A stretch of 64,000 bases of DNA, from contig NW_025401186.1 of NCBI RefSeq assembly GCF_011075055.1, positions 1-64,000 of the forward strand. Direction: 5' to 3'. Every line of letters starts with the position of its first letter. The stretch's first letter is position 1. The DNA is from Mangifera indica. Its lineage: Eukaryota > Streptophyta > Magnoliopsida > Sapindales > Anacardiaceae. Position numbers and translations under genes: made by a program. The notes below the pieces were generated by a model. The model was not told the origin of the DNA. It was given only the letters and a program-made list of their open reading frames with translations, and did not search any database. Positions 12,079-22,844 of this stretch are shown piece after piece.

Positions 12079-12880
12079 ATGTCTTGGTTGTAACCCATAT
12101 GGTCATGGAATAGAATAAGGCAAAAATAAAATAGATAAAAAGGAAGACTTGAGATTTCAAAACCCACTCGAAAACACATGGGCAAGTGAGGAAAAACTTC
12201 AAAGAGACAAAAATGCATGTTGAGAAGACTGTCAAAGTGGGAAAAAGCATAACATGAATGCTAATCTTACCTAAGAGAAGATGAATAATAGGTTTGCTCA
12301 CCTTGTGGAAGAAGTTACTATTAATGAAAAGGGAAGAGTGATAAGTGTGAAAGAGGCAGAAGAGGAGAAAAGAAGAAAAGAGAAGAAGTGAGAAAAGCAA
12401 CCTGAAAAGAGAAGCAAGTTTCGGCTAAAGGAAATAAGGTTTTGCAAAGTGAGCAAATGGCAAATCCTACAACACCTGGAGAGGAAAATAATGACAGAAA
12501 CAAGGAGCGTAAAGCTACAAGCCAAGACATAACCTGTGGTGATAAGAAAGCCCTGAAGATGATGGAAAAATAATCTCATCCAAGACCAATAAAGGAAATG
12601 AGGTGGCTTCTCGAACAAAGCAAACAAACAAAAATCTGATCTAAAAGTAGGTAGTGGTAATGCTAAAACATCTAAATTGAGGAGTAATGGCAATGTCATT
12701 AAGGAGTAGGGCAATCAAGGGCAAACAATTGATGATGAGGATACTAAATCTCCCCAAGTCATTGCTTTTAGTAACCTTATAAGAGTTTATGAGAAAGATT
12801 TGAATAGGGTTTCAACAAGCAAAATAAACAATAAAAGAATAAGATGACTAAGAAGGGGAAAGAGTCGAACACCCTTAAAA
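12079..12880 (+). other. LINE spacer between ORF1 and ORF2 remnants
   Basis: This is a purine-rich, lysine- and glutamate-coding type of sequence broken by stops. It fits the low-complexity C-terminal part of a LINE ORF1 protein. Long open frames on the opposite strand (12005-12714) are a by-product of the purine bias. Confidence 0.45.
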
Positions 12881-13535
12881 ATGACCATGATTAATCTTGG
12901 AGTGTGGAACATAAAAGGTGTTAATTCACCTCTAAAATATAAAGAAATAAAGCTATTGGTAGCTAAGCATAAAATGGAGATGGTTGTTATCCTTGAGACC
13001 AAAGTGAGAAAAGAGAAAAGTGAAAGTATAAGAAGGAAGTTATTTGGTGATTAGGAGTTTATTGACAACTATAAGATAAGTCCTAGAGGCAAAATTTGGG
13101 TAAGCTGGAATCAAAGTCTACTGAAAGTTAATCTTATTATGAAGTCTAAGCAACCTAGTGGAAATCCTAGCAAGCAAAGTAGTTCTTCATGCTTCAATTG
13201 TGTATAGGCTAATTAACTACATGGAAAGAATGAGTCTTTGGATGAAGATCTTAGACTTCATGATGGCCACAAAGAATAGACCTTGGGTGATCATTGGGGA
13301 CTTCAATGCCATAAGAAAGCAAAGTGAGAGGAGTGGTGGCTTGGCTAAATGAAAGCAACACCAGGAAGAACTGAATGAATGCTATAGAAAGGCTAATTTG
13401 GAGGATTTAAGATTCATGGGCTTTTTGTATACTTGGAACAATAAATGAGATGGTGATCAAAGAATTGCAGGCAAGTTGGATAGAATTCTAGTTGAAAAGA
13501 AGTAAAGCTTGTTTATTACTTTAAAAAAAAAAAGG
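12881..13535 (+). pseudogene. LINE ORF2 endonuclease remnant, reverse transcriptase missing
   Basis: The frame from 12881 reads GVWNIKGVNSPLKYKEIK and VVILETKV, the start of the L1-type apurinic endonuclease domain. After frame breaks, WVIIGDFNAIRKQSERSGG (about 13285-13345) is the conserved catalytic GDFNAI segment, and IAGKLDRILVEKK (near 13460-13505) marks the following conserved segment. The sequence stops near a short A run at 13523-13533. No reverse transcriptase follows, so the 3' part has been lost, which is unusual because LINE copies are normally truncated at the 5' end. Confidence 0.82.
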
Positions 13536-16298
13536 TAAAGCTCATTTATGGATCCAAGGGTTTGTGAAAAAAAAAAATCAAAATCTTATCTGCAAATACT
13601 TGTAACTGTAGAGCATATATTCTTTTCAACATTTAAATCCAAAAGTAAACCTTTAACAATGTATAAGAAATCTCTTTCACACTTCGAAACATGGAGTATG
13701 TTGATCTTTATGGACTTTAATGATGAAAAGTCATGCTTAATGATGATTTGTGCGGCATCCAATGATTCATTTCTTCATCAATGACAATTTTTTCTCTGAC
13801 AAGAGTTTAATCAATCAAATCATTTGTTTCAACAAATGTGTCTTTTATCTAGATTTCTATTTTTTTTCTATAACTGGGATCGATCTATAGTGGTCAAATG
13901 GATAAATTCGAAGTATAGTAACAAATGTGTCTTCATCCAGATTTCTTTTTTTTAATAACTGGGAACCTCGTCTGATTAGTTGAACAGATAAACTCGAGAT
14001 ATAGTTACTGAACCCATAACCACTGCACTAGTACGTTAAAGTTTCACACACGTAATAGAAGCTCAAACTCAAATCTTCTTTCTAAAAATTTTAAAACTTC
14101 ACCACTTTTATTAACTCTTAAGATCAGGATTTTTGTTATTTTTCTAAATGATTTTTCATGTGTAGTTCATTTCTTGCTCGAACCCCGAAACTTCCTTCAC
14201 AATGATTGCATATAAGCCATTCTATACCATCTTCTTTATGTTTTGTGAATTCTTTCTAAACCTTTGAATTTAACTTTCTTCGTTTAGTACACAAGTTCTC
14301 AAAATCTACATTCATTGTCTCATTTTCATGATTTGAAGTAGGCCTAGAACCAACATTTTCTTCTCTAATTTGGGTGATTTCCTATCAAGACCCAAAAAAC
14401 AAAAAAGTTATCATATTCCAACTCTAATACAGTATTTTCAATTTAGGTTTAAAAATTAATATTGTTATTAATCGATCCAAATATTTTATTTACCTTTATT
14501 AAAGTTTTATGACAAACACGTCTTCATATTCATTTGACATTGCAAGTAACCTTAAACCTTAATTATATCTTTTTCAACTCTACTTTTTTAATTATTAAGA
14601 TAAAAATATTTTCATTTTCAATTAAAATAATCACCCACAACACCATTTATTGACACCATCATCACCACCCTTCCGCCACTCACATAAGCATTACCCGCCA
14701 CCACCAACAGATTTTGCCTCTTTGACTATCACAAGCAATCATTAAGATGAAAACATCATATTTGGGAGTAGTCGCCTCCAAATCATTCCCCCCAAGCCCA
14801 AATCCTGCGACGTCGATTAAGTTGGTGCTATTTCCCGTATCAACATACATAACATAGAGTTAGGACAGTATACAATCCAATTTAGTATAATTTAAAAGTT
14901 TTTTAAACCATACTGAAAAAATAGTTTAAAAAATTTATAAAGTAAACCAAACTAAATTGAAAAAATACAGTTTGATTTAATTTGGATTACAATTCAAACT
15001 TGTTAAAATCATTCATTTCTAAATATATATTATTTAATAAAATTAATTGAATTATAGTTTTCTATAACATAATATAAATTTAAAAAATAAATATGAAATA
15101 TATATACAATAAATATGTAAAGATAACGACAAAAAAAATCAGAAAAACATATTGTATACCTAATTATTTATTGAAAATTTTGTGTCAAATATAATAATAT
15201 ATATTTATTTTTAAAATAAAAAGTTTACAGGGTGGTTTGGTTTGAAAATCTTCCAAACTAAAAACCATTTTTCAAAAAATTATTAACTCAAACTAAAACA
15301 TTTTATATACTAAATCAAACCAAATTATAATTTTTAAGTGGTTCATTTTAATTTTATGATTTGAACTAAATTATACACACTTCTATACATGAGTTATTCG
15401 CAAATTAAGACACCTTAGTATTAATTTTATCAAAACCATTATATTTATTTCGAAGGATTATACTTAATTATGTATTCATCACTTGATATGATATTTTACG
15501 GCTAAAATACAGTTGTACGAAATCATGACAAATTAATATATCATGGCGTACAAACTATAAAATTATACGAAGATTTTGTAGCCAAGACTCCATAGTCTTT
15601 GACCAGCATTTTCCTGAGCATTTTTTTTTTTTCTTCTTTCATTTTTATACGAATTTTGGTGTTTGTGGGCGATTGACCGTTGTGGTGATTGCTTGGTGGT
15701 TGTCGTGGGGGAAGATGTCTTCTGGCTTTTTATTTTTTAAAATATTTTTCCATTTAAGTTTTTAATTTATAGAAAAAAAAAGCGTGTTGATAAAATAATT
15801 ATAATTCCATTCTTGCAATTTATATATAATAGTTTATCAGATTATTTTTACATGAAAATATTGTGGAAGAAATGCAATTGACTCAGGTTTTCCATTATAC
15901 TTACTTTCATGAACAGTGCTTGCATATAGCCCTAATCATTTGTTTCCACAACAGGCTTTTCCTTTTTCTCTCATTTGGATGATTTTCAGCCAAGCTCATA
16001 AACACAATTACCGGACAGCTCCCTGCCCATTTGCCTGTATTGAATTGGCTCAATAACAAGAGTTGGCTCGAGAAAAAAGACATGAGCTATACATATGCTA
16101 ATAAACTGATATTTCTATACCACAACCCACTTAAATCCAACCATCTTAACCTTACAGTAAAAGATATCCCACAAAAGCCTAGTTATTTTTAAAAGACATA
16201 CTTATATTAAATTTTAATTTCATAGTTATTATGTTGAAAGGGAAATTTCTTAAATGGGGAAAAAAAAAAAAACATATATTATCATTTCAACAACTTCA
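13536..16298. other. AT-rich intergenic spacer
   Basis: No gene was found. 13840-14010 has two similar pieces with 'aactggga' and 'acaaatgtgtcttcatc'. 14850-15390 holds degenerate AAACCAAAC/GTTTGGTTT words in both orientations that suggest an old inverted-repeat element, with no clean end. The part before 16299 would hold the 3' untranslated region and terminator of the minus-strand gene. Confidence 0.5.
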
Positions 16299-19200
16299 TT
16301 ATATATTTACATGGTCGTTCAACCAAACTTTTAAACATACCAAACCACATTTTAGCTCAACATCCAACTTACTAGTATAAATATCTTCAATTTCATCCTC
16401 CAAAGAAGAAGAATCCAATCGATCACGCTTAGCAATTGGTATTGATAAGAAGTCATGAGCCATCATAGCTAGAGTTGGATAAGTAGGAGAATTCACACGC
16501 CACCATTCTAGTATATCAAACTCTTCATACAAAGGAACCTTGGAATCTGTCAAATAGCGGTCAAATTCTGATTTTGTCAAAGCAACCACATTTGCATGCT
16601 GTGAAAATGCATATGCTCTCCCCTTCAACTTGACATCCTTTGCATATTCATTGTAAATATTTGTAACACTATCAAAGATTTTCTTAAAGTGTAAGTCTGT
16701 CTCATCATCATAAATTTCTTTGTAGAAATGTTCTACAATATCCAGTTTAAATCTTGGATCCAGAATCACTGTGATTACATATAACAGCTTTGAGTTGCTG
16801 CAATATTCATCAATATATTCTCTGCAAAGTAATGCAGCATGGCGAAGGTACCGATTTTCAGTTTTTTTGAACCGTAGCATTTTTGAAAAAAAATCATAAA
16901 CTATAGGGAAACACTCATTTGCCAATTTAGATTCAGAATCCATCAGCTTTCCTATATCATTTTCCATATCTTTTAACACTACCCAAAAGCTGTGCAGTGA
17001 AGTTGCATCATCCCAATCAAAATCGATGCACTTGAAATCATAATCTGTATGCTCCAACTCACAAAATGCTTCTTTATTTCCCATTACCAAAACAAGCAGA
17101 TCGAAATACACACTAAACCTATGATGAAATGTAAAAGTTGCTTTTTTACCCAGGGACTCAACTTTTTTTGCCGCTAATTCAAACATATATTTGTTTGATG
17201 ATGTTATGTAGTAGTTTTCAAGATTCCTCAGTTTCATGAAAATATCATTTTTCGACACCTCAGATATAACTTTTTCTTCAAATTGCAGTAAGAAAACATA
17301 ACATTTACAATAATTCCTAATAAAAGGAAGTGAAGCTCTTTCATTAAGCCACTTGTCAACCTTGTTTTCGTCAAATTCACAAGTACAGTCAACATCCATA
17401 GACAGAATTTTTTTGTCTATGTTCCAAACATGAAAAAAATGCTTTAGAGAATTTTCATTTAAGCCTCCCATGGTATCAATATAACCATTCTCCAAATGAA
17501 TAATCCCCTTCTTTGCATCATCATTCTCGAAATGAAAAATCAACTTCTTCAATTCCCAATTATCATCAATATACCAGACTGTCGCAAAATAAACATAAAA
17601 GTTGTCGATCAACAAGTCTTCAATTGTTACATTAACACAACCTGGGAGTTTATCTAAATATTTGTGCAACTTATCTTTTTCTTGTTCATAAATATTAAGT
17701 ATATCATCCTTTATACCATTCAGCCCATACTTAATAATCTTTCGCAGCAAATCAGAGTCATTCAGTTCTCGATCAATCAAACTTATCTCTTTTGCTTTAT
17801 CTCCTAATCCACCTGGATTTCTCAAACCTAGGCAACTTTTTAGATGATTATCATGATATGCGGTTCCACTCTTACTTGATCCTACAAACTCTTTCTTACA
17901 ATGTTTACATTTAGTCCATTCCTTCTCATCTTTGCCTACATACTTTGTGAAATCCTCCCAAACGTTTGACCACCTTTTTCGCTTAAAACATGATGAGTTG
18001 TCCCCTTTATGGTTCATCTGCATATCAATCCCTTGATTTAGAGTAAGTTCAAAGTTGGTATTTTGTTCTCTTATGAGTAATTTCCTGTTACCATATAAAC
18101 AAATCTACACCTAATAAACAACAAAATGCAAATTACTATATATTATTTGTTTTTCTATTTAACATGAACACCCAACTAGCAAATTACTGAATATATTTAT
18201 TTTTCTTTAATTGATGCAATATATATATATCAATCATGAAAAACATTTTCACTAAAACATTATTATTATTATGCAATCCAGAGAGTGAGAGAGAAATACA
18301 TACCTGTCCATTGATGTAGGAATTAGATACAAATGCTTCCCCCTGCTGTGCTAAAGATTCAACCACCTTTGCGTTTTCAATTAGGAAAAAAAAAATTGTT
18401 AAGTGTTATTCCTCATGGGTTAATATAAAATCTGATAAACTATTCCTAACAGAACATTAATGAACAGTATCCTTAAGGAACCTGCCCACGATGTAGATTT
18501 GTTCCATTGACATTGAAAGATGCAGGTGCTGCTCCTCTCTGTTGTGCTACAGATTCAATTTCCTTCACATATTTAATAGAAGAAGCTATGTCAGTTCAGA
18601 TTGAACAAAGGAGGAATGAAAACATCAACTGATTGAATCGTACCATAGGACCCAATTTTTATTTTCATTTTGTCTTTCTTTAATAGGAAATATATGCAGA
18701 GATTTTTTATTGTGGTGATCAGAAGTTCAAGGTACTTAACAATGAAGAACTATAACAGATTGTAGACAACAATTAAAAAAAAAAAAAGGAGAAAAATGAA
18801 TCTGTATTTGTCATTATACAAGCTACGAAAAGCAGCTTTTACAACTTTCGGAATGTGGTGCAATGCAATTGTCTTATCCCAATCCTCTTTTGTAAAAATT
18901 ATTGAGTTGAAATTTGTATTCATATGCCCCAGTTCACAAAACACTTCTCTATATCCAATCACCCACTCAAGCAAATACACATTTTCATACAGTTCTGGAG
19001 GAAAACTTTGAGAAGTTTGTTTTTGGTCCATGAACAGACCATTTTTAACAGAAGATTGGAACTTATTACCATTTGTTGAAGACCTGATGTAGCCCACAAG
19101 CTCGCTTGCTTTATCTAAAATTGTGTACCATCCACCCCATATTACATGATGTTAAATATGCTTTAGTAAAGAAAAACTGGCACAAAGTTCCAAATGAAAG

Positions 19201-20191
19201 GAAGTGAACCTTGTTTAAAAATGTTGTTGATCCTATTAATTTCGGCACTGCTTTAATCGCTGAAATATATAGAGCATATCTTTTTGTCAATGTTAAAATT
19301 CTCGAAAGAACTCTTCAGTCTTTTTCATATTAATCTTAAAAAACTTCTTCCAAACAAATAAACCTGGCCTTCTATTCCCAACTGTCATCACTAAATCCAA
19401 CTTTAATAGCCAAATATGAAAAGGAAGAGTCCTTAGTGGAAAACACCTTAAAAGCTAAAGTTAAACAAGATGGAAGTTTTCAAAATATCCACGAAGTTTA
19501 TCCTTTTCTTGTTTGTAAACATCAAGTATATCATCTTTATCCTTTTTAGCCCATAGTTACTAATCTTCCACACCAAATCAAAGCCATGCAGCTATCGATC
19601 AATTCATTTAGAGTAGTTCTAAAATTGCCATTTTGTTCTTTTATATCAATGATTTACTGCCAATATAGATAAACTCTATCACCTAATACCCAATACAAGA
19701 ACTGTAAAATCAAGCTGAATGACAGACTCATTTGAAACACATTTAAAGCAACCAAGTAAAGCTAGCAAGGAAGGAGACATTAGCCAAGAAACACTTAGTG
19801 GTATTTTGTTCTTCAGACTTGAACAATTTCAGTTCAATCTAAGGACCCAGATGCTAATATTTTAAATAAGTGTACTTGAATAGAATACCAAAACCACAAA
19901 ACCAGCTTTAAACATGACGGACAGTAGGTAAGATTACCTGTGCTTGTCGTTGAAGAGATTGAAGATAGGCGATGGATTCATGAAGGATTCCAGCACTTTC
20001 TGGAGTCAAGTTGTTTTTGCACCAGTGTACCAAATCTTGCAAACATTTCATCCCCTTACTGATTTTTATCTTTCCCACCTACAGATATTAAACAGGTATT
20101 AGAAAGAAACATCGATTTAACATGAATGAGAAAACAAATACTTAACTTGAAAGTAAAAACGAGGATCAGATCCAAAGGATATTGATTCCAT
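16299..20191 (-). CDS. Predicted five-exon chimeric gene: HLH segment + BED zinc finger + hAT transposase body
   Basis: Coding exons by splice signals, all phase 0: 20147-20191, 19938-20078, 18482-18562, 18304-18366, 16299-18017; product 682 residues. Exon 2 (16-62) resembles the HLH of plant bHLH factors (KISKGMKCLQDLV, then AGILHESIAYLQSLQRQ) with a reduced basic region. Exons 3 and 4 (63-110) are related repeats (ESVAQQ/ESLAQQ). Exon 5 has a BED zinc finger (C147, C150, H168, C172) and a RICESLEEPER-like hAT body, including ILDPRFKLDIV and YLTDSKVPLYEEFDILEWW. The segment after WNIDKKILSMDVD lacks the usual DNAS motif, and the C-terminal SAFS part of the hAT dimerisation domain is replaced. 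I infer a domesticated transposase acting in DNA binding. The 572-codon last exon is unbroken, which argues against a simple relic. Alternatively the small exons are spurious and only exon 5 is expressed. Confidence 0.72.
18740..19720 (-). pseudogene. Decayed duplicate of the hAT exon inside intron 2
   Basis: On the minus strand this segment repeats parts of exon 5 of the surrounding gene. Near 19560-19500 it reads NYGLKRIKDDILDVYKQEKDK-like sequence, matching KYGLNGIKDDILNIYEQEK. At 19097-18750 it has VIGYREVFCELGHMNTNFNS, matching VMGNKEAFCELEHTDYDFKC. The similarity runs into the intron upstream of exon 5 (19620-19720 versus 18040-18125), but the BED zinc-finger part is deleted. Stops and frame changes show that it is not coding. 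Confidence 0.75.
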
Positions 20192-20302
20192 GGCTATTGA
20201 AAAAGAAAACCAGAGAGAGAGGCTTCAGTGTAAGCATAGGAAGTAGGGTTACTTTGAGCTTTAATGGTGGCAGACAAGTTATTTCCTTTCCATTAAATAA
20301 AA

Positions 20303-21289
20303 GGCCAAATGACTAATTCCCACCCAAGGTTTGATGCGAACAATTCTCACCCTACTAACTATTAAACATTCAAATACCCGGCCATTTATTAAATTTTATT
20401 ATTACAATTAGGGGTAAAATTGATATTTAAAAATGTAATTTAAACTCATATTTTGGGTTATACCTTAAGTTTTAGAAAACTATTTTTTTCCTCTACATAA
20501 CCCCTTTTTCTTCAGGTTTCAAAACTTGCTATTTCGCCCAATATCCTAGGTTTCTAGGCAAATTTTCAAAACCCCCCACATATTTCTCTACTTAACCACC
20601 CCAAGGTTTTGAAATATTATCGATACACACCCCAATCTCTTATTTCAATTGTTACTACGTTTCCGACGTTGTCCCCTCCATCTCTAGCCACAACTTTGCC
20701 AAAGGTTGAGCCATTGTCAAGCCTAGTATCAATCTTCGACGAGTTCATTCCTTTCGAGCAACCTCCAAACACAATTTTTCTTCCCCTTTGCATTGTTGTC
20801 GAGCACCTACTTCTCAATTTCTTACTGCTACCATCCACTAAGATCGAGTAGGTCCGACCAAAATTAAGTGAGATATTTCACTCCTTTTCAACCCCATTTT
20901 TCCCTTACAAGAGTCACCATGAGAGGGAGAAGGACGTTAACGGATCGGTCTTAGAGAAGAAGCACATCGACAACGGAGGAGAAGCACTCCAACAACAATC
21001 AAAAACTGAAATTGAAGAGGGTTGAAACTATGATATTTCAAAAAGTAGAGGGCAACTATATATGGAAAAAATGTAAAAGTTAAAATCCTAGAATTAGAGA
21101 GAAAAAATCCATTTTTAAACCTAAAAAATAAGAAATTAAGGGATAGAAATAAACTTTTTAAATAATGAATTTATCTTTAATAATAATAATAAAAAAATTT
21201 AATAAATAGATAAATTTTTAAATTTTTAAATGTTAACAGGTGGAAACTAGATTAGTATCAAACCTTGGATGGGAAATGGTCACTTGGCC
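20303..21289. mobile_element. MULE-type MITE, copy 2
   Basis: The left end starts GGCCAAATGACTAATTCCCA and the right end is its inverted form. Flanks taaataaaa (20294-20302) and taagtataa (21290-21298) match at 7 of 9 positions as an aged 9-bp duplication. It lies just upstream of the HLH-BED-hAT gene. Interior open frames (20609-20851 and its antisense) match no domain I know. Confidence 0.8.
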
Positions 21290-22460
21290 TAAGTATAAAA
21301 TTTGAAATAAAACTGATTATCTGATTAGTGCACATTATTTAAATACCACCACGGTGATGGATTAATGGAAGTTGTTAAGTATTTCGTTTCACCAGTTTCA
21401 ATGCATTTTTCTCGCCTAACATAAGCCTTATAAAGCCTGTAAAACGGGCCGTTTATGACCCAAGCCTAGGCCTACTGGTGGTTCAAACTCGCTCTTGCAT
21501 TGGGTTGTAGCGTAACCAAATTAACTAGGTTTTGAAAGCTAACTTAACTCAATTTAATTCAGTTTGAATTTATTTAACTCAAATTTAAGTCAAGTTTAAA
21601 CTAAAAGTATTGATTCTTTTTAAAACTCAATTAAACTTAAGTTTAAAAATGTTTAATTCAATCTAATTTATAAATTAAAAAATGATTCAATTCGATTTTA
21701 ATTGGTTTTTGCAATCTAATCCGAGTTGGATTTTGTGTAAAGGCTAATCCAGCCCTACTCATAAGGGCTTGTAAGGTTTGGCCCCATGCAAGAATTTTAT
21801 GTTAAACGCTTAGCCCAAAAAACAATTTATGTTAAACGGCTTTAATGAAATATTCTTTAAAAGTGTAAGAAATGTACAAAATTAAAAAAGGCAAATATTC
21901 TATAACAAAAATATAATTTTATTTATTTAAAATAAAATTATGAAACAAAAATTTGATGGGATTATAACTAGGGTAGGGTCGAAACTCAAACAACTTCAAA
22001 ACAAGTTTGACAAATTTGAGTCTAACTCTATTTAAATCAAGTTAAACTCGAGTTTGATTTGATTCGAATATAATCCTAACTAAGGATGAGAAAAAGCTGA
22101 ATTGAAACAGAAACAACAGGTACCAAGCTCTCGGTTTCAATTTTTATCAAGAATTCGTCTATCTTGAGTAAGTTTTGGACCTAATTTTGTGGAGTTGGTT
22201 TTGGTTCCACCTCTTAAAGAAATGGAACCGAAACCATGTCCGAAATCTAGATAAGTTTAGTGTTTGCTGTTGTGGGAACTGATATTTGTTATTGAAAAAT
22301 GAAAATTTTAAAATTACTAACTTCGTTATCCGATTTAAGCATGTTAGTTTTGTAGTTCCTCTAAACTTTGTAGATTTGGTGATGCAGATTTTCCTCGCCC
22401 GTATTCAGAGAGGGAAAAGAAGCGATTTCTTGTTCCTGTATTGGATCTTAGGAGAAAAGC
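21290..22460. other. AT-rich spacer
   Basis: No gene was seen. Part of it (21480-22080) is made of AACTCAA/TTTGAGTT words of the kind found in old dispersed plant repeats. Confidence 0.4.
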
Positions 22461-22477
22461 TAGAGAGAGAGACATTT

Positions 22478-22605
22478 CCAATGCCATGTAAGGGTTTTGG
22501 ATATTGCCCGGAGGTGCACGTGGGACCTTCCAGGCACAAGGCACAGAACTGTGGAGCTTTCAAGCACCAGCAACGGAATAGGCAACATGGAGATTTCGGC
22601 CCGCC
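22478..22605 (+). pseudogene. APO-motif gene fragment (APO1/APO2-like)
   Basis: This frame reads PCKGFGYCPEVHVGPSRHKA and then QNCGAFKHQQRNRQHG. It matches the cysteine/histidine-rich APO motif of plant organelle APO proteins, which help assemble iron-sulphur-containing photosystem I or splice organelle RNA. C, C, H and C positions of the motif are kept. The open frame (22286-22705) extends on both sides into sequence with no further APO similarity. It is about 40 codons of a protein normally of several hundred residues with two motifs. It is best seen as a captured or left-over exon piece. Confidence 0.72.
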
Positions 22606-22654
22606 CAAATTTTCACACAAAACTAATTTATGTTTAAAAGAGGAATTAATAAAA

Positions 22655-22835
22655 GAGCAATGTTATGTGTATCTATTTTTAGTACATAATTCATATATAC
22701 AGTGATATGTTATCATATAATTAGGTAATTTTAAAATATATATCATCATATGATAAAGAAATATCCAATCACATGATAACACATCATCTGTGTACATAAA
22801 TTATGTATCAAAAATGGGTATATATAGTTTTATTG
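22655..22835. mobile_element. Small MITE with long inverted ends
   Basis: The two halves form an imperfect hairpin: 'gtacataattcatatatacag' reads against 'ctgtgtacataaattatgtat'. The 9-base word ttaataaaa flanks it on both sides (22646-22654 and 22836-22844), suggesting a MULE-type duplication. A related copy lies at about 46832-47022. Confidence 0.65.
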
Positions 22836-22844
22836 TTAATAAAA

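Noticed and set aside
12005..12714. Three open frames on the minus strand
   Set aside because: They are antisense to purine-rich LINE sequence; serine/leucine/phenylalanine composition follows from the purine bias.
14850..15390. Possible inverted-repeat element with AAACCAAAC words
   Set aside because: Ends are not sharp and no target duplication was found; could be low-complexity AT-rich DNA.
18184..18303. Extension of the 60-residue frame beyond exon 4
   Set aside because: A good donor site (GGACAG|GTATGT) ends the exon at 18304; the remainder is intron sequence.
22344..22620. Minus-strand open frames over the APO fragment
   Set aside because: Antisense shadows; the plus frame carries the conserved motif.
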